Positions 1-8,229 of a stretch of DNA of 58,207 nucleotides are shown in pieces. A model generated the notes under the pieces. The model saw only the letters and a list, made by a program, of their open reading frames with translations. It did not search any database and was not told the origin of the DNA. Location: the NCBI GenBank assembly GCA_964417725.1, contig CAYQIV010000018.1, forward strand, positions 1 to 58,207, written 5' to 3'. Source of the DNA: SHZI01 sp964417725 (GTDB lineage Bacteria > Pseudomonadota > Gammaproteobacteria > Steroidobacterales > GCA-2729495). A program made the translations under genes and the position numbers. The stretch's first letter is position 1, and each line of letters opens with the position of its first letter.

Positions 1-83
1 CACCCCAGCCCGGCTGGAGGCGGGGCGCCGCCCACCCGGCGCGCGCGATGGGCATGGAGGCCCGCAGCGAGCGTCCCGACGTT

Positions 84-166
84 GGCGTCAGGCCTCGTGG
101 CCCACGCCGGCATCGCTTTGAAAAAAAACCTCCCGGCACCCCTGCCAGACCGCGAGGCCTGACGCC
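84..166. repeat. Long inverted repeat around an A-tract
   Basis: Bases 84-100 are the reverse complement of 150-166 (14 consecutive Watson-Crick pairs at 84-97/153-166, then one G-U and two more pairs). The 49-base loop contains a run of eight A at about 121-128. No coding frame was recognised in bases 1-211. The structure could be an intergenic repeat or a structured RNA; its role is unknown. Confidence 0.5.
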
Positions 167-184
167 GGTGGCGGACCTGTGAAG

Positions 185-209
185 CCCGCCCGGCAGGAGC
201 CGGGCGGGG
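185..209 (-). terminator. Hairpin at the 3' end of the cytochrome c operon
   Basis: A GC-only stem (GCCCGCCCGGC / GCCGGGCGGG) with an AGGA loop lies directly after the cytochrome c stop codon. There is no T-run on the minus strand, so it is at best a weak intrinsic terminator or a 3'-end-protecting hairpin. Confidence 0.4.
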
Positions 210-211
210 GT

Positions 212-664
212 TTACGGTGCGGTTTCCTGCATCAGCCAGGCGATCAGGTTGGCGCGATCCTCGGCCTTGGGGATGCCGACGAAGACCATGCGGTTGCCGG
301 GGATGAAGCTGCTTGGCCGCTCGATCCACTGGTCGACGGTCTCCGGCGTCCACACCACACCGGATGATTTCAGCGCATCGGAATAGGCAAAACCCTCGGC
401 GAAACCGGCAGGCTTGCCGAACATGCCCGACAGGTTGGGCCCGACCTTGTGCGCACCCCCCACCTCCACGCCGTGACAGGCCCGGCACTGCAGGAACAGC
501 ACGCGGCCCTTTTCAGCATCGGCACTGGCGAGCAGTGCCTCCATGCCGTTTGCGGCAGCGGCAGTCGCCGCCGGGGCCTCGGCAGACGGTGCCGGGGACT
601 GGCCGCAGCCGGCGGCGAAAGACAGGGCAAGGGCCGACAGGCCCAGGGACAGACGATGATTCAT
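212..664 (-). CDS. Lipoprotein c-type cytochrome (class I, monohaem)
   Basis: A 150-residue exported electron-transfer protein. The frame is open further upstream, but the start at 664 is chosen because GAGAG precedes it and because it gives a clean lipoprotein leader ending in a FAAGC lipobox (Cys20). An Ala/Pro-rich linker follows to about residue 45. The haem site is CRACH (Cys60, Cys63, His64), GPNL lies at 75-78, and the likely axial Met126 sits in PGNRMVF. The sequence resembles mitochondrial-type cytochrome c/c2. It is the last gene of a minus-strand operon, 25 bases after a [2Fe-2S] subunit. Inference: it accepts electrons on the periplasmic side from an oxidoreductase encoded with this cluster. 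Confidence 0.92.
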   Translation of the reverse strand: MNHRLSLGLSALALSFAAGCGQSPAPSAEAPAATAAAANGMEALLASADAEKGRVLFLQCRACHGVEVGGAHKVGPNLSGMFGKPAGFAEGFAYSDALKSSGVVWTPETVDQWIERPSSFIPGNRMVFVGIPKAEDRANLIAWLMQETAP

Positions 665-689
665 GGGTTTCTCTCTCAACGGTTCACGA

Positions 690-1181
690 TCAGGTCGGAT
701 CGGCAGGGCTCGGCCGGGACCCCGTGCCGCCACGCGCCGCGCGGTGTATCGCCCGGCGGATGCGCGGGTACGTGCCACAGCGGCAGATGTTGGTGACGTG
801 GCGGTCGATCGTTGCATCGTCCGGGTCGGGAACCGCGTCCAGCAATGCCGAAACGGTCATGATCATACCCGGCTGGCAATAGCCGCATTGCGGAACCTGC
901 TCGTCCATCCACGCCTGCTGTACCGGGTGCAGGCTTCCCGGCCCGTCACCCGCGAGGCCCTCGATCGTCGTCACCGCACGACCGGCGACTGCCGCCACGG
1001 GAAGGACGCAGCTGCGCGTCGCCAGGCCATCGACGTGCACGGTGCAAGCCCCGCACAGCGCCATGCCGCATCCATACTTGGTGCCCGTGAGGCCGAGGTG
1101 GTCGCGCAACACCCAGAGCAGCGGCATGTCGTCGGGGACCGCTGCCTGGATGTCCTCGCCGTTGAGCCTGAAACCGATCAC
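690..1181 (-). CDS. [2Fe-2S] small subunit, isoquinoline 1-oxidoreductase alpha type
   Basis: About 163 residues, the two-cluster iron-sulfur subunit of the xanthine-oxidase family. An N-terminal plant-type ferredoxin cluster is ligated by Cys38, Cys43, Cys46 and Cys58, and a C-terminal cluster by Cys99, Cys102, Cys133 and Cys135 (CGYC and CRC). The ending NICRCGTYPRIRRAIHRAA is typical of IorA. The start is uncertain: no ATG fits, and a GTG at 1181 puts the N-terminus where homologues begin. The partner molybdopterin subunit (IorB) is not adjacent, and the Mo subunit at 10.8 kb has its own iron-sulfur partner. The cytochrome c gene directly downstream matches the IorA-IorB-cytochrome arrangement with IorB missing. 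Confidence 0.88.
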   Translation of the reverse strand: MIGFRLNGEDIQAAVPDDMPLLWVLRDHLGLTGTKYGCGMALCGACTVHVDGLATRSCVLPVAAVAGRAVTTIEGLAGDGPGSLHPVQQAWMDEQVPQCGYCQPGMIMTVSALLDAVPDPDDATIDRHVTNICRCGTYPRIRRAIHRAARGGTGSRPSPADPT

Positions 1182-1204
1182 CCCTGCACACCCGATCCGG
1201 GCGG

Positions 1205-2182
1205 TTATTTCGCCGGCATGGGCTTGCGGTCTGCCATGTAGACGCTGAAGCTCGAGTCGTTCGGCCCACCCCAGGTCTCGACACCCGGAGCGACGAAGAA
1301 GTCGGGGTGGCGCTGTTCGGCCCGCTCGCGCAGCGCAGCCGGCAGCTGGTCGGCGGTACCCGAGCGGTGCATGAACGTGCGGTACAGCAGGTGCCCCGGC
1401 GCCTGGCCCTGCAGCATCCACGGCAGCCATGGCCCGAGGCGCGTCCAGACGCCGGAGTAGTCTGCCCACGTGCGGTTCGGGTCTTCGAGCTGGTCGAGGG
1501 GCACGATGCGGTGGAAGATCTCGCTGATGCGCGTCACCGGCCCGGCCGATTCCCGCGGCCATTCCTCGACCTTCATCGGATTGGGGAACGCCGTGTGGAC
1601 CTCGAACAGCGAGAAGGCCTTGTCACCCATCAGCGTCCAGGGCGGACTGAAGGGGTACTCGACCAGCGTGCCGTCGAAGTCCATCTTCATGATGGGTGCG
1701 ATCTCGGCGTTGACCGTGCGATTGTGGATCGGGCTGACCTCGCAGACCTCCTGAGTGAACGGGTTGGTCCAGGTGTCGATGAACGCGCCGCTGCGCGGGT
1801 CCTTGTAATAGGCCAGTTCACGGTTGAAGAGCCGGTACTTGCCGTCGGGCTGGGGGGAGACGCGCAGCACGCCAAAGCCTTCGACGCCGCAGAGCTTGAC
1901 AAGCGGCTTGTCGGGGCCGAGCACGGCGAAGATATCGCCACCAAACCAGCCGACCGTCTCAGCCGCCGGGTCGAGGTCGCCGGTGAGCTTGATGAAGGCC
2001 TTGAGGTTTTCCGCCGGGTTGGAGAAATCGATCTTGACCCGCTCATTCTGCGTGGTACCACCGCCCTGCCCTTCCGCGGCCGGGTCGGGGCGCTGCGCAC
2101 AGGCGCCGAGACCGAGGCCTGCGCCGGTGGCGATTGCGCCCCACGAAAAGAAGGTCTTGAGCGCCTCGCGGCGGTCGTTCAT
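1205..2182 (-). CDS. DUF1838 family protein with Tat-type lipoprotein leader
   Basis: About 325 residues, similar in plan to the protein of the next gene upstream; both look like DUF1838 proteins (assigned from memory of the family). The leader has RREALK (Arg4-Arg5) followed by a hydrophobic stretch and LGAC (Cys28), i.e. a twin-arginine signal with a lipobox, so it is probably exported folded and lipid-anchored. The mature part holds FSNPAENLKAF and many aromatic residues, with no recognisable cofactor motif. ATG 2182 fits the Tat leader. ATG 2209, nine codons upstream, has a better-spaced GGAG and cannot be excluded. It lies 23 bases before the iron-sulfur subunit, so it is co-transcribed with it. 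Function unknown. Confidence 0.82.
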   Translation of the reverse strand: MNDRREALKTFFSWGAIATGAGLGLGACAQRPDPAAEGQGGGTTQNERVKIDFSNPAENLKAFIKLTGDLDPAAETVGWFGGDIFAVLGPDKPLVKLCGVEGFGVLRVSPQPDGKYRLFNRELAYYKDPRSGAFIDTWTNPFTQEVCEVSPIHNRTVNAEIAPIMKMDFDGTLVEYPFSPPWTLMGDKAFSLFEVHTAFPNPMKVEEWPRESAGPVTRISEIFHRIVPLDQLEDPNRTWADYSGVWTRLGPWLPWMLQGQAPGHLLYRTFMHRSGTADQLPAALRERAEQRHPDFFVAPGVETWGGPNDSSFSVYMADRKPMPAK

Positions 2183-2271
2183 GGTCTCCAGAAGGCGGCC
2201 CTGCCACATGGTCGTGTACTCCGTTGCTCGGGTGGTCGGATCGGTGAGGCGTGAAGAATAACCCGGATCGC

Positions 2272-3135
2272 TCAATGCGCCGGGCGCAGCACGCGTTCGG
2301 CGGCGCGCGCGGGGTCGGCGGTGAGCAAGGCCGGATGCTCGCGCTCGGCGCGCGCGCGGTACTCGGCGGGCAGCCCGTCGATGCTGTCGAGCTTGGCGCC
2401 CGAGGCATGCCAGACGACATGGCCCGGTCGCTCGCCCATCTCCATCCACTTCAGCCATGGCATGTGCACGGTGGAGCTGAACACCGCGGGCAGCGAGGCG
2501 AGGCTGTCGTCGAGGAATTCGCGCTGGCCGACGAACATCGTCTGGCGCTGGGCGCGCGGTGGCGGCAAACCCGGCGGATAGCGCGTGTCGTTGTGCAGCC
2601 AGACCATGTCGCGGGCGAAGGTCCAGTCCATGACCAGTGCCTCTTCGGGCAGATGCGCCATGGCCGGAGTGAAGCGGATACCGCGCACCGAATAGTTGAA
2701 ACCGCGACCCGGGCCACCGCCCTGTACAGCGGGCTGCACGGTGTTGCGCGCACCCGTCCAGGGGTTGTCCCATGTTTCGAGCATGCGGCCATCGAGGCTG
2801 CGGAAGAACGTCACGGTGTTGCCGGTCAGTTCGTATTCACCTTCGGGCAGGTGCCGCATCCAGTAGAGCTCCATGCCCTCGAAGCGGAACAGCGGCCGCG
2901 GGTTTTCGCCGGGCACGACGCCGTAGACGGTGCCGTCGTACCACCACGGCACATCACGCTCCTCAAGGCTCGCCGTCATGCGCACCAGCGCACGCAGGTT
3001 CGCCGCCGGATCGGTGAGGTCGGGGCGGCGGCCGGGCGGGCTGCCGGCGACGCGCGGCAGGGCCGCGCCGCTGAAACCGAAGGCGAGCACACCGCTGCCC
3101 AGCACGAACATCCTGCGGCTCAACGCCTCCGCCAC
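2272..3135 (-). CDS. DUF1838 family protein with Tat leader (paralogue)
   Basis: 287 residues and the first gene of the minus-strand operon. The start is a GTG at 3135, decided by AAGGAG seven bases upstream. The leader SRRMFVLG (Arg7-Arg8) is a good twin-arginine motif followed by a Gly/Ala/Phe hydrophobic core; there is no lipobox cysteine, so the protein is probably soluble in the periplasm. The mature part shares DPAANLRALVRMT and the WDNPWTG...V block with the downstream DUF1838 protein (N-P-F-T in that copy), which supports duplication. No catalytic motif is recognised. Co-transcription with an iron-sulfur subunit and cytochrome c suggests a redox or ligand-processing role, but this is inference. 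Confidence 0.82.
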   Translation of the reverse strand: MAEALSRRMFVLGSGVLAFGFSGAALPRVAGSPPGRRPDLTDPAANLRALVRMTASLEERDVPWWYDGTVYGVVPGENPRPLFRFEGMELYWMRHLPEGEYELTGNTVTFFRSLDGRMLETWDNPWTGARNTVQPAVQGGGPGRGFNYSVRGIRFTPAMAHLPEEALVMDWTFARDMVWLHNDTRYPPGLPPPRAQRQTMFVGQREFLDDSLASLPAVFSSTVHMPWLKWMEMGERPGHVVWHASGAKLDSIDGLPAEYRARAEREHPALLTADPARAAERVLRPAH

Positions 3136-3212
3136 GGGCAGGCTCCTTCGTCGAAATCAGGTGCTTCACTTTGCCACAGCCACGCAGCGGGCGACAGATA
3201 CAGCCGATTGCT

Positions 3213-3235
3213 GTAACCGCCGGCAACTCGGTTAC
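3213..3235. promoter_or_regulatory. Candidate operator in a divergent promoter
   Basis: GTAACCG (3213-3219) and CGGTTAC (3229-3235) form a perfect 7-bp inverted repeat around nine bases. It lies in the roughly 140-bp gap between the divergent DUF1838 operon and the SDR gene. The layout resembles a site for a dimeric repressor (TetR/MarR type). No regulator gene is present nearby. Confidence 0.45.
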
Positions 3236-3279
3236 TCTCGGCCGACCGGGGTCCTCCAATGCCCCGCGGGAGGTCGCCG

Positions 3280-4308
3280 ATGGACCCGCGCTGCACACGT
3301 CGCCATCTCGTCACCGGCGGTATCGCACTGGCTGCAGGGGCCGCGCTGCCCGGCTGTGGCGGTGAACCGGTGCGCCGCCCGGAAGGCGTGCCGCTCGGCC
3401 CTTTCGGTGCCCGCTCGACGGCCGAGGAGGTCACTGCCGGGATGGACCTCGGCGGCCGCACGGTCCTCATCACCGGCGCCAACTCCGGACTCGGCTTCGA
3501 AAGCATGCGCGTGCTGGCGATGCGCGGTGCGCACGTCCTCGCCACGGCGCGCACTCTGGAACGCGCCCGCGAGGCCTGCGCCCGCGTCGAAGGCCGGACC
3601 ACGCCGCTGGCCCTCGAACTGACCGACTTCGATTCGGTGGTCGCCTGCGCGGAAGCCGTGCGCGCCCTCGACGCGCCCCTCGACGTGTTGATGGCCAATG
3701 CCGGCGTCATGGAACTGCCGACGCTGGAGCAGGTCGACGGCATCGAGAAGCACTTCGTGGTCAACCACCTTGGCCATTTCATCCTGACCCTGCGCCTGTT
3801 GCCCGAGCTGATGGCCGCACCGCAGGGCCGCGTCGTGGTGCTGAGCAGCGGCACGGCGACACGCGATGCACCGGCCACGGGCATCGAGTTCGACAACCTG
3901 TCCGGGGAGCGCGGCTACACGCCGGCGAAGGGCTACGGCCAGTCGAAACTCGCCAATGCGCTCTTCGCTCGCGAACTGGCCCGGCGCACGGCCGGTACGC
4001 GCGTCACGGCCAACGCCGTGCAGCCGGGCGTCGTCATGACCAACCTCGGCCGCCACCTGCCGCGCTGGAAAATGATCCTCGCCGACCTGATCGGCTGGAG
4101 CTTCATGAAGGAAATCGGTGCCGGCGCCGCCACCCAGTGCCACGTGGCGACGTGGCCGGCGCTGGCCGGTGTCAGCGGCCACATCTTCAAGGACTGCAAC
4201 CCGGTCCTCGCCGGCGGATACACCGCCGACGACGCGATGGCGGAGCGGTTATGGCAGGTGTCGGAAGCCCTGACGCGGGACCACCTCCCGGGTGGTACGA
4301 CGGCCTGA
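3280..4308 (+). CDS. Short-chain dehydrogenase/reductase with Tat/lipobox leader
   Basis: 342 residues of the classical SDR fold. The Rossmann motif TGANSGLG is at 65-72, NAG at 140-142, the catalytic Ser near 189-190 and YGQSK gives Tyr219/Lys223, so the full active site is present. The closest resemblance is to retinol-dehydrogenase/WWOX-like SDRs. ATG 3280 is chosen over the ATG at 3259 because GGGAGG stands eight bases before it. The N-terminus has CTRRHL, a hydrophobic stretch and LPGC (Cys26), i.e. a twin-arginine leader with a lipobox. Export of an NAD(P)-binding SDR is unusual and would be through Tat, after folding. It is divergent from the DUF1838/cytochrome operon and probably belongs with it. 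Confidence 0.88.
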   Translation: MDPRCTRRHLVTGGIALAAGAALPGCGGEPVRRPEGVPLGPFGARSTAEEVTAGMDLGGRTVLITGANSGLGFESMRVLAMRGAHVLATARTLERAREACARVEGRTTPLALELTDFDSVVACAEAVRALDAPLDVLMANAGVMELPTLEQVDGIEKHFVVNHLGHFILTLRLLPELMAAPQGRVVVLSSGTATRDAPATGIEFDNLSGERGYTPAKGYGQSKLANALFARELARRTAGTRVTANAVQPGVVMTNLGRHLPRWKMILADLIGWSFMKEIGAGAATQCHVATWPALAGVSGHIFKDCNPVLAGGYTADDAMAERLWQVSEALTRDHLPGGTTA

Positions 4309-4357
4309 GCGGCGCGGCAGCGGCCTCGCCTGTGCGCCGTTCAGCACGGGACGGCGC

Positions 4358-4906
4358 TCAGCGTGCCGCCCACTGGCGCACGGCCTCAAGGGTGTTCTTG
4401 ACATGCTCCTCGGGCTTGCGCGCACTCCACACGTAATGCACGCGGCGGTCCGGGGTGATGACGTAGGAGACGCGTTGCGCCATGTTCATCAATGGCATCA
4501 GCTTGACGTCGTAGGCATCGATCACTGCGCCGTCGGGGTCCGCAGCAACGGCAAACCGGTTGCGGCATTCTTCGACGGAAAACTTCTTCAGGGTGTCGAT
4601 GTCATCGTTTGAGACGCCGACCACGGTGGCATTCAGCGCCGCAAATTCATCGCTGGCCTCGGCGAAGAGCCGTGCCTCGACGGTACAGCCGGGCGTGAAA
4701 GCCTTCGGATAGAAGTAGAGCACCACCGGGCCCTTCTTCAGGGCCTCGGCCAGCGCGAAGGAGTACGCCTCTCCGGCAAGCGCGGCTTCGAGGGTGAAAT
4801 CCGGCGCCTCGCTGCCCGGCTCGAGCGCCGCCTGCGCGCCACCGCCCAGGACCAGCGACATCAGCGCCAGCAGGGACCACCGGCCGGCAGCGCGTTTTGT
4901 CCTCAT
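4358..4906 (-). CDS. Exported peroxiredoxin (AhpC/TSA, BCP-like)
   Basis: 182 residues. A signal peptide of about 26 residues ends at AQA, followed by a thioredoxin-fold peroxiredoxin. The peroxidatic cysteine is in FTPGCT (Cys74), with the usual Thr and Pro three to four residues before it. A second cysteine (Cys114, EECRNRF) could act as resolving residue but is not at the classical BCP position. Of two nearby ATG codons, 4906 has AGGAG at seven bases, while 4912 lies almost on the ribosome site. It should reduce hydroperoxides in the periplasm, next to a group of oxidases and exported redox proteins. It is monocistronic and convergent with the SDR gene. Confidence 0.9.
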   Translation of the reverse strand: MRTKRAAGRWSLLALMSLVLGGGAQAALEPGSEAPDFTLEAALAGEAYSFALAEALKKGPVVLYFYPKAFTPGCTVEARLFAEASDEFAALNATVVGVSNDDIDTLKKFSVEECRNRFAVAADPDGAVIDAYDVKLMPLMNMAQRVSYVITPDRRVHYVWSARKPEEHVKNTLEAVRQWAAR

Positions 4907-4962
4907 CTGCATGCTCCTCGTGCGGGCCGGCCATGCCGGCGGTTGGGCCTTGATCTGGACTG

Positions 4963-4968
4963 AGTATA
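4963..4968 (-). promoter_or_regulatory. Candidate -10 element of the peroxiredoxin gene
   Basis: TATACT on the minus strand lies about 57 bases before the peroxiredoxin start. No convincing -35 box is seen, so this is tentative. Confidence 0.3.
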
Positions 4969-5030
4969 AGACGGCACGGGGCAGGCCGGCACCTGCCCTG
5001 CACCCTGGCCACCAGATGGCTTGCCGCACC

Positions 5031-5252
5031 TCAAAGCGCGACGCCGGCATCGGCCCGGCACAACGGCAGCGCCGCACACAGGCCATCGCCGCTGCCCGGC
5101 ATGAAGCCAGCCGGGATCAGCAGGCGCCGGGCCAGTGCCGGCAGCAGGAAAAGGGCCGCCCCGCCGGCCGAACGGCCACGCAGGCGTGCGATCACCGGAC
5201 GCACATCCGTGCGCGGAATGACGGGCAGGAAACGCTCAGAGCTGCAGCGCAC
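5031..5252 (-). CDS. Small hydrophobic protein, doubtful
   Basis: A possible 73-residue product starting at a GTG (5252) that overlaps the 3' end of the FAD oxidase gene by 17 bases. It has a short hydrophobic segment (GGAALFLLPALARRLLIPAGF) and ends with two cysteines (GLCAALPLC). The PAGFMP block resembles small DUF2946-like membrane proteins, but the match is short and no ribosome site is obvious. If it is not real, bases 4913-5235 contain only the peroxiredoxin promoter region. Confidence 0.3.
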   Translation of the reverse strand: MRCSSERFLPVIPRTDVRPVIARLRGRSAGGAALFLLPALARRLLIPAGFMPGSGDGLCAALPLCRADAGVAL

Positions 5253-6822
5253 CCGGGTTCATGAGGTGCTGCGGATCGAGGCTTTTTTTCAGTTCGCGCA
5301 ACACGCGGGCGGCCTCGGCGTCACGCCCCGTCATGTACGGGTAACTCTTGCCGATCTGCATGTGGATGGCACCGACCGAGGCGAAGATCCGCTTGATCTC
5401 CTCGCGCAGCTCGCGCACCAGGGCGCGGCCTTCGGGGTTGGCCGGGTACTCGGGCAGCATCGCCAGATACTCGGCAGGCAGGAAGCGCTTGTGGAACGCC
5501 GTGCGGTCGTCTTCCCAGTAGAACACCGGCTCGTAGAGGAAGCCGTGCGTGGTGACCGTCAGGTACATCGTGCCCTTGTCGACCCTGGCCCGCTTCATGC
5601 GTTCGGCGTTGTCGGCATAGAGCTTCTGCAGCCGGCGATGGAACTCGTTGACGCGCGAGAAGGGCAGGATGCCGTGCTGGGGCACCCAGCGCTCGCCCTG
5701 CGGCCCGAGGATCGGGTAAAGCGGAATGAAGGGCATGGCGCGGATCACGGTGGGGATGGTGTTGGCCGTTTCCGTGCCGTGCGGGGCGATGGCCTGGCGC
5801 AGGCGCGCCAGTTTCTCGTTGACCTCGGCGCGGCACACGCCCTCGACGGTGTAGTGGGCGGAATAGTTGTGGCCGGCGAGAAAGCGCTTGCCGGCAATCG
5901 CCATCCTGATGAGCTTGACGCCGGCCTCGACGGGGTTGCGCGCGGTGCGCGCCACGGCCCAGGCCGCTGCCACGGCGTCCTTGGCACTGGCCTTGCCGAG
6001 CTGGCCCTGCTGCAGCTTGGGGTCGAGGCCAAAGTTGTCGGCGCAGACGCCCTCGCGCGCCGCGGCCGCCATGCCGGCGAACATGTTCTCGAAGGTATCG
6101 AAGCCGAACGACGCCGCACCCGAGTACGGCAGCGTCTTGATCAGGCGCAGCGAGATGCGCGCCTTGATACCCAGCGCACCGGCATCACCGGTGAAAAGCC
6201 CCGTGAGGTCGGGCCCGTACCAGCGGAAGAACGGCGTGCCGTTGGCAGCGGCAGCCGAGCCGGTGCGCAGGATGTCGCCACTCGCGGTGACGATGTCGAA
6301 GCTCAGCACGGCGTCGGCGGAAATCCCGAAGTTGCCGGTACCGAGGCTGGCGCTGTTCTGGGACATCGAGCCGCCGATGGTCGCCTTGATGCCCGAGAAC
6401 GGCCCCCAGAACGTGGTGCGCAGGCCTTTCTCGCCCAGCTTCTGCCACAGCTCGGCCCAGGTCAGGCCGGGCTCGACGGTGACGACCATGTCTTCTTCGT
6501 TGATGTCGACGATGCGGTTGAGCCGACCGGTGTCGATGAGCACGGAGTCGGCGGTCGTCGGCAGGTAGCCGTCGGTGTACGAGGCACCACCACCGCGCGG
6601 CACCATGGCCAGGCCGGCCCGTGCAGCGATGCGCACCACCTGCTGCAGTTCCTCGACCGTGCCCGGCTGGACCACCGCCAGCGGCAGCTCGATCTGGTTG
6701 TAGACATCCATCGCATAGAAGCTGCGATCGGCGTCGGCGGTCAGGACGTGCTCGCGGCCGATGCAGGCCAGCAGCTCGCCGATCACGGCATCGCGGGAAA
6801 CGGCAGAGGGCGTTGCAGACAT
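5236..6822 (-). CDS. FAD-linked oxidase, VAO/PCMH (GlcD-like) family
   Basis: 528 residues. The N-terminal PCMH FAD-binding domain shows PRGGGASYTDG (about 76-85) and TIGGSMSQNSASLGTGNFG (about 148-166), the blocks that hold the FAD pyrophosphate. The C-terminal FAD-oxidase domain ends MNPGALQL, a common ending in the glycolate oxidase / D-lactate dehydrogenase / vanillyl-alcohol oxidase group. The start at 6822 is preceded by AGGA at seven to eight bases; the upstream in-frame ATG at 6855 has none. The substrate cannot be told: hydroxy acids or phenolic alcohols are both possible. It is divergent from an MFS transporter over about 180 bases, so the two may be co-regulated. Confidence 0.9.
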   Translation of the reverse strand: MSATPSAVSRDAVIGELLACIGREHVLTADADRSFYAMDVYNQIELPLAVVQPGTVEELQQVVRIAARAGLAMVPRGGGASYTDGYLPTTADSVLIDTGRLNRIVDINEEDMVVTVEPGLTWAELWQKLGEKGLRTTFWGPFSGIKATIGGSMSQNSASLGTGNFGISADAVLSFDIVTASGDILRTGSAAAANGTPFFRWYGPDLTGLFTGDAGALGIKARISLRLIKTLPYSGAASFGFDTFENMFAGMAAAAREGVCADNFGLDPKLQQGQLGKASAKDAVAAAWAVARTARNPVEAGVKLIRMAIAGKRFLAGHNYSAHYTVEGVCRAEVNEKLARLRQAIAPHGTETANTIPTVIRAMPFIPLYPILGPQGERWVPQHGILPFSRVNEFHRRLQKLYADNAERMKRARVDKGTMYLTVTTHGFLYEPVFYWEDDRTAFHKRFLPAEYLAMLPEYPANPEGRALVRELREEIKRIFASVGAIHMQIGKSYPYMTGRDAEAARVLRELKKSLDPQHLMNPGALQL

Positions 6823-7002
6823 CGCGGGTTCCTGGAGGCCGTTTGTACCCCGCATCCGGGGCCCTGGCCTGGTTGGGTGGGCTGACGGGCTGGCCGGTCA
6901 CTTTACAGCCAGAGCGCCCGGGCCGACAACCGCCGCCGGCCACGGCATGCGCTATCCTGCCACCACGTCATCCCCACGCCCGCCGGTGACCCGAGCCCCC
7001 AG

Positions 7003-8217
7003 GTGCGCGACACGCCAGACAACGTCACGCTGCTTTTCGCCGCGCGCATCCTGCGCCTTGCCGCCTATGGCTTTCTGTCGGTGGTGCTGGCGCTCTACCT
7101 CGCCGCGCGCGGCTTCAGCGAGTGGCAGATCGGGCTGCTGCTGTCACTGACGCTGCTCGGCGATGCCGTCATCTCGCTGTGGCTGACGACCCAAGCCGAC
7201 CGCTGGGGCCGACGGCGCACGCTGATGCTCGGCGCCGGCCTGATGGCCGGTGCCGGCATGGTTTTCGTCATGACGGACGTGCCCTGGCTGCTGACTTTGG
7301 CGGCAATCATCGGCGTGATCAGCCCGACCGGTTATGAGATCGGTCCCTTCCTGTCGGTCGAGCAGGCAGCGCTGACCCAGCTCATCCCTGACCGCGACCG
7401 CACGCGACTTTTCGCCTGGTACCACCTCGCCGGCGCCGTGGCCACGGCCTGCGGCGCGCTGGCCGGCGGCTGGCTGGCCTGGGCACTGCAGGCCGCCGGA
7501 CTGCCGGCGCTCGACGCCTACCGGATCGTCCTGGCCGGCTATGCCGCGGCCGGCGGCGTGCTGTGGCTGGTCTTCGCCCGCCTCGGCACCGCCATCGAGG
7601 CGCCGAGGCGCGATGGCGGCCCGTCGCCCGGCCAGCGTTTCGGCCTGCACCGTTCGCGCGGCGTGGTGGCGCGGCTGAGCGCGCTGTTCGTCGTCGATGC
7701 CTTCGCCGGCGGCTTCGTCGTGCAGAGCCTGCTCGCCTACTGGTTCTGGCTGCGCTTCGGCACCAGCGAGGCCACGCTGGGCACGGTGTTCTTCGTCGCC
7801 AACCTGCTGGCAGGCGCATCGGCGCTGCTCGCCAGCCGGCTCGCCGCACGCATCGGCCTCGTCAACACGATGGTCTTCACCCACCTGCCATCCAACGTGT
7901 TGCTGTGTCTGGTGCCATTCATGCCCACATTGCCGTGGGCACTGGGCGTGCTGCTGGTGCGCTATTCGATCTCGCAGATGGACGTGCCGACACGCCAGTC
8001 CTACACCATGGCAGTGGTCGACCCCGACGAACGCTCGGCGGCCTCCGGGATCACGACCATCGCACGCTCACTGGGGGCCTCGCTGTCACCGGCGCTGAGC
8101 GGTGCGCTGCTGGCATGGTCGCTGCACGCGCCTTTCCTTCTCGCCGGTTTGCTCAAGATTGCCTACGACCTGGCCCTGTGGCGCAGCTTCCGCGCACTGC
8201 GCCCGCCGGAGGAGTGA
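7003..8217 (+). CDS. MFS transporter
   Basis: 404 residues with about twelve hydrophobic segments in two halves. The loop after segment 2 has DRWGRRRTL, the classic MFS loop 2-3 signature. The second half contains RYSISQMDVPTRQSYTMAVV and the repeat-like SGITTIARSLGASLSP. A GTG start is taken because no ATG lies near the natural N-terminus, and the ribosome site is poor. The substrate is unknown. Position opposite the FAD oxidase, among aromatic or quinone-type redox genes, suggests uptake or efflux of an organic acid, but this is inference. Confidence 0.88.
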   Translation: MRDTPDNVTLLFAARILRLAAYGFLSVVLALYLAARGFSEWQIGLLLSLTLLGDAVISLWLTTQADRWGRRRTLMLGAGLMAGAGMVFVMTDVPWLLTLAAIIGVISPTGYEIGPFLSVEQAALTQLIPDRDRTRLFAWYHLAGAVATACGALAGGWLAWALQAAGLPALDAYRIVLAGYAAAGGVLWLVFARLGTAIEAPRRDGGPSPGQRFGLHRSRGVVARLSALFVVDAFAGGFVVQSLLAYWFWLRFGTSEATLGTVFFVANLLAGASALLASRLAARIGLVNTMVFTHLPSNVLLCLVPFMPTLPWALGVLLVRYSISQMDVPTRQSYTMAVVDPDERSAASGITTIARSLGASLSPALSGALLAWSLHAPFLLAGLLKIAYDLALWRSFRALRPPEE

Positions 8218-8229
8218 CGGACGGCGGCG

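Noticed and set aside
5101..6885. 594-codon open frame on the plus strand
   Set aside because: It is antisense to the FAD oxidase, has no family motif and reflects high-G+C codon bias on the opposite strand.
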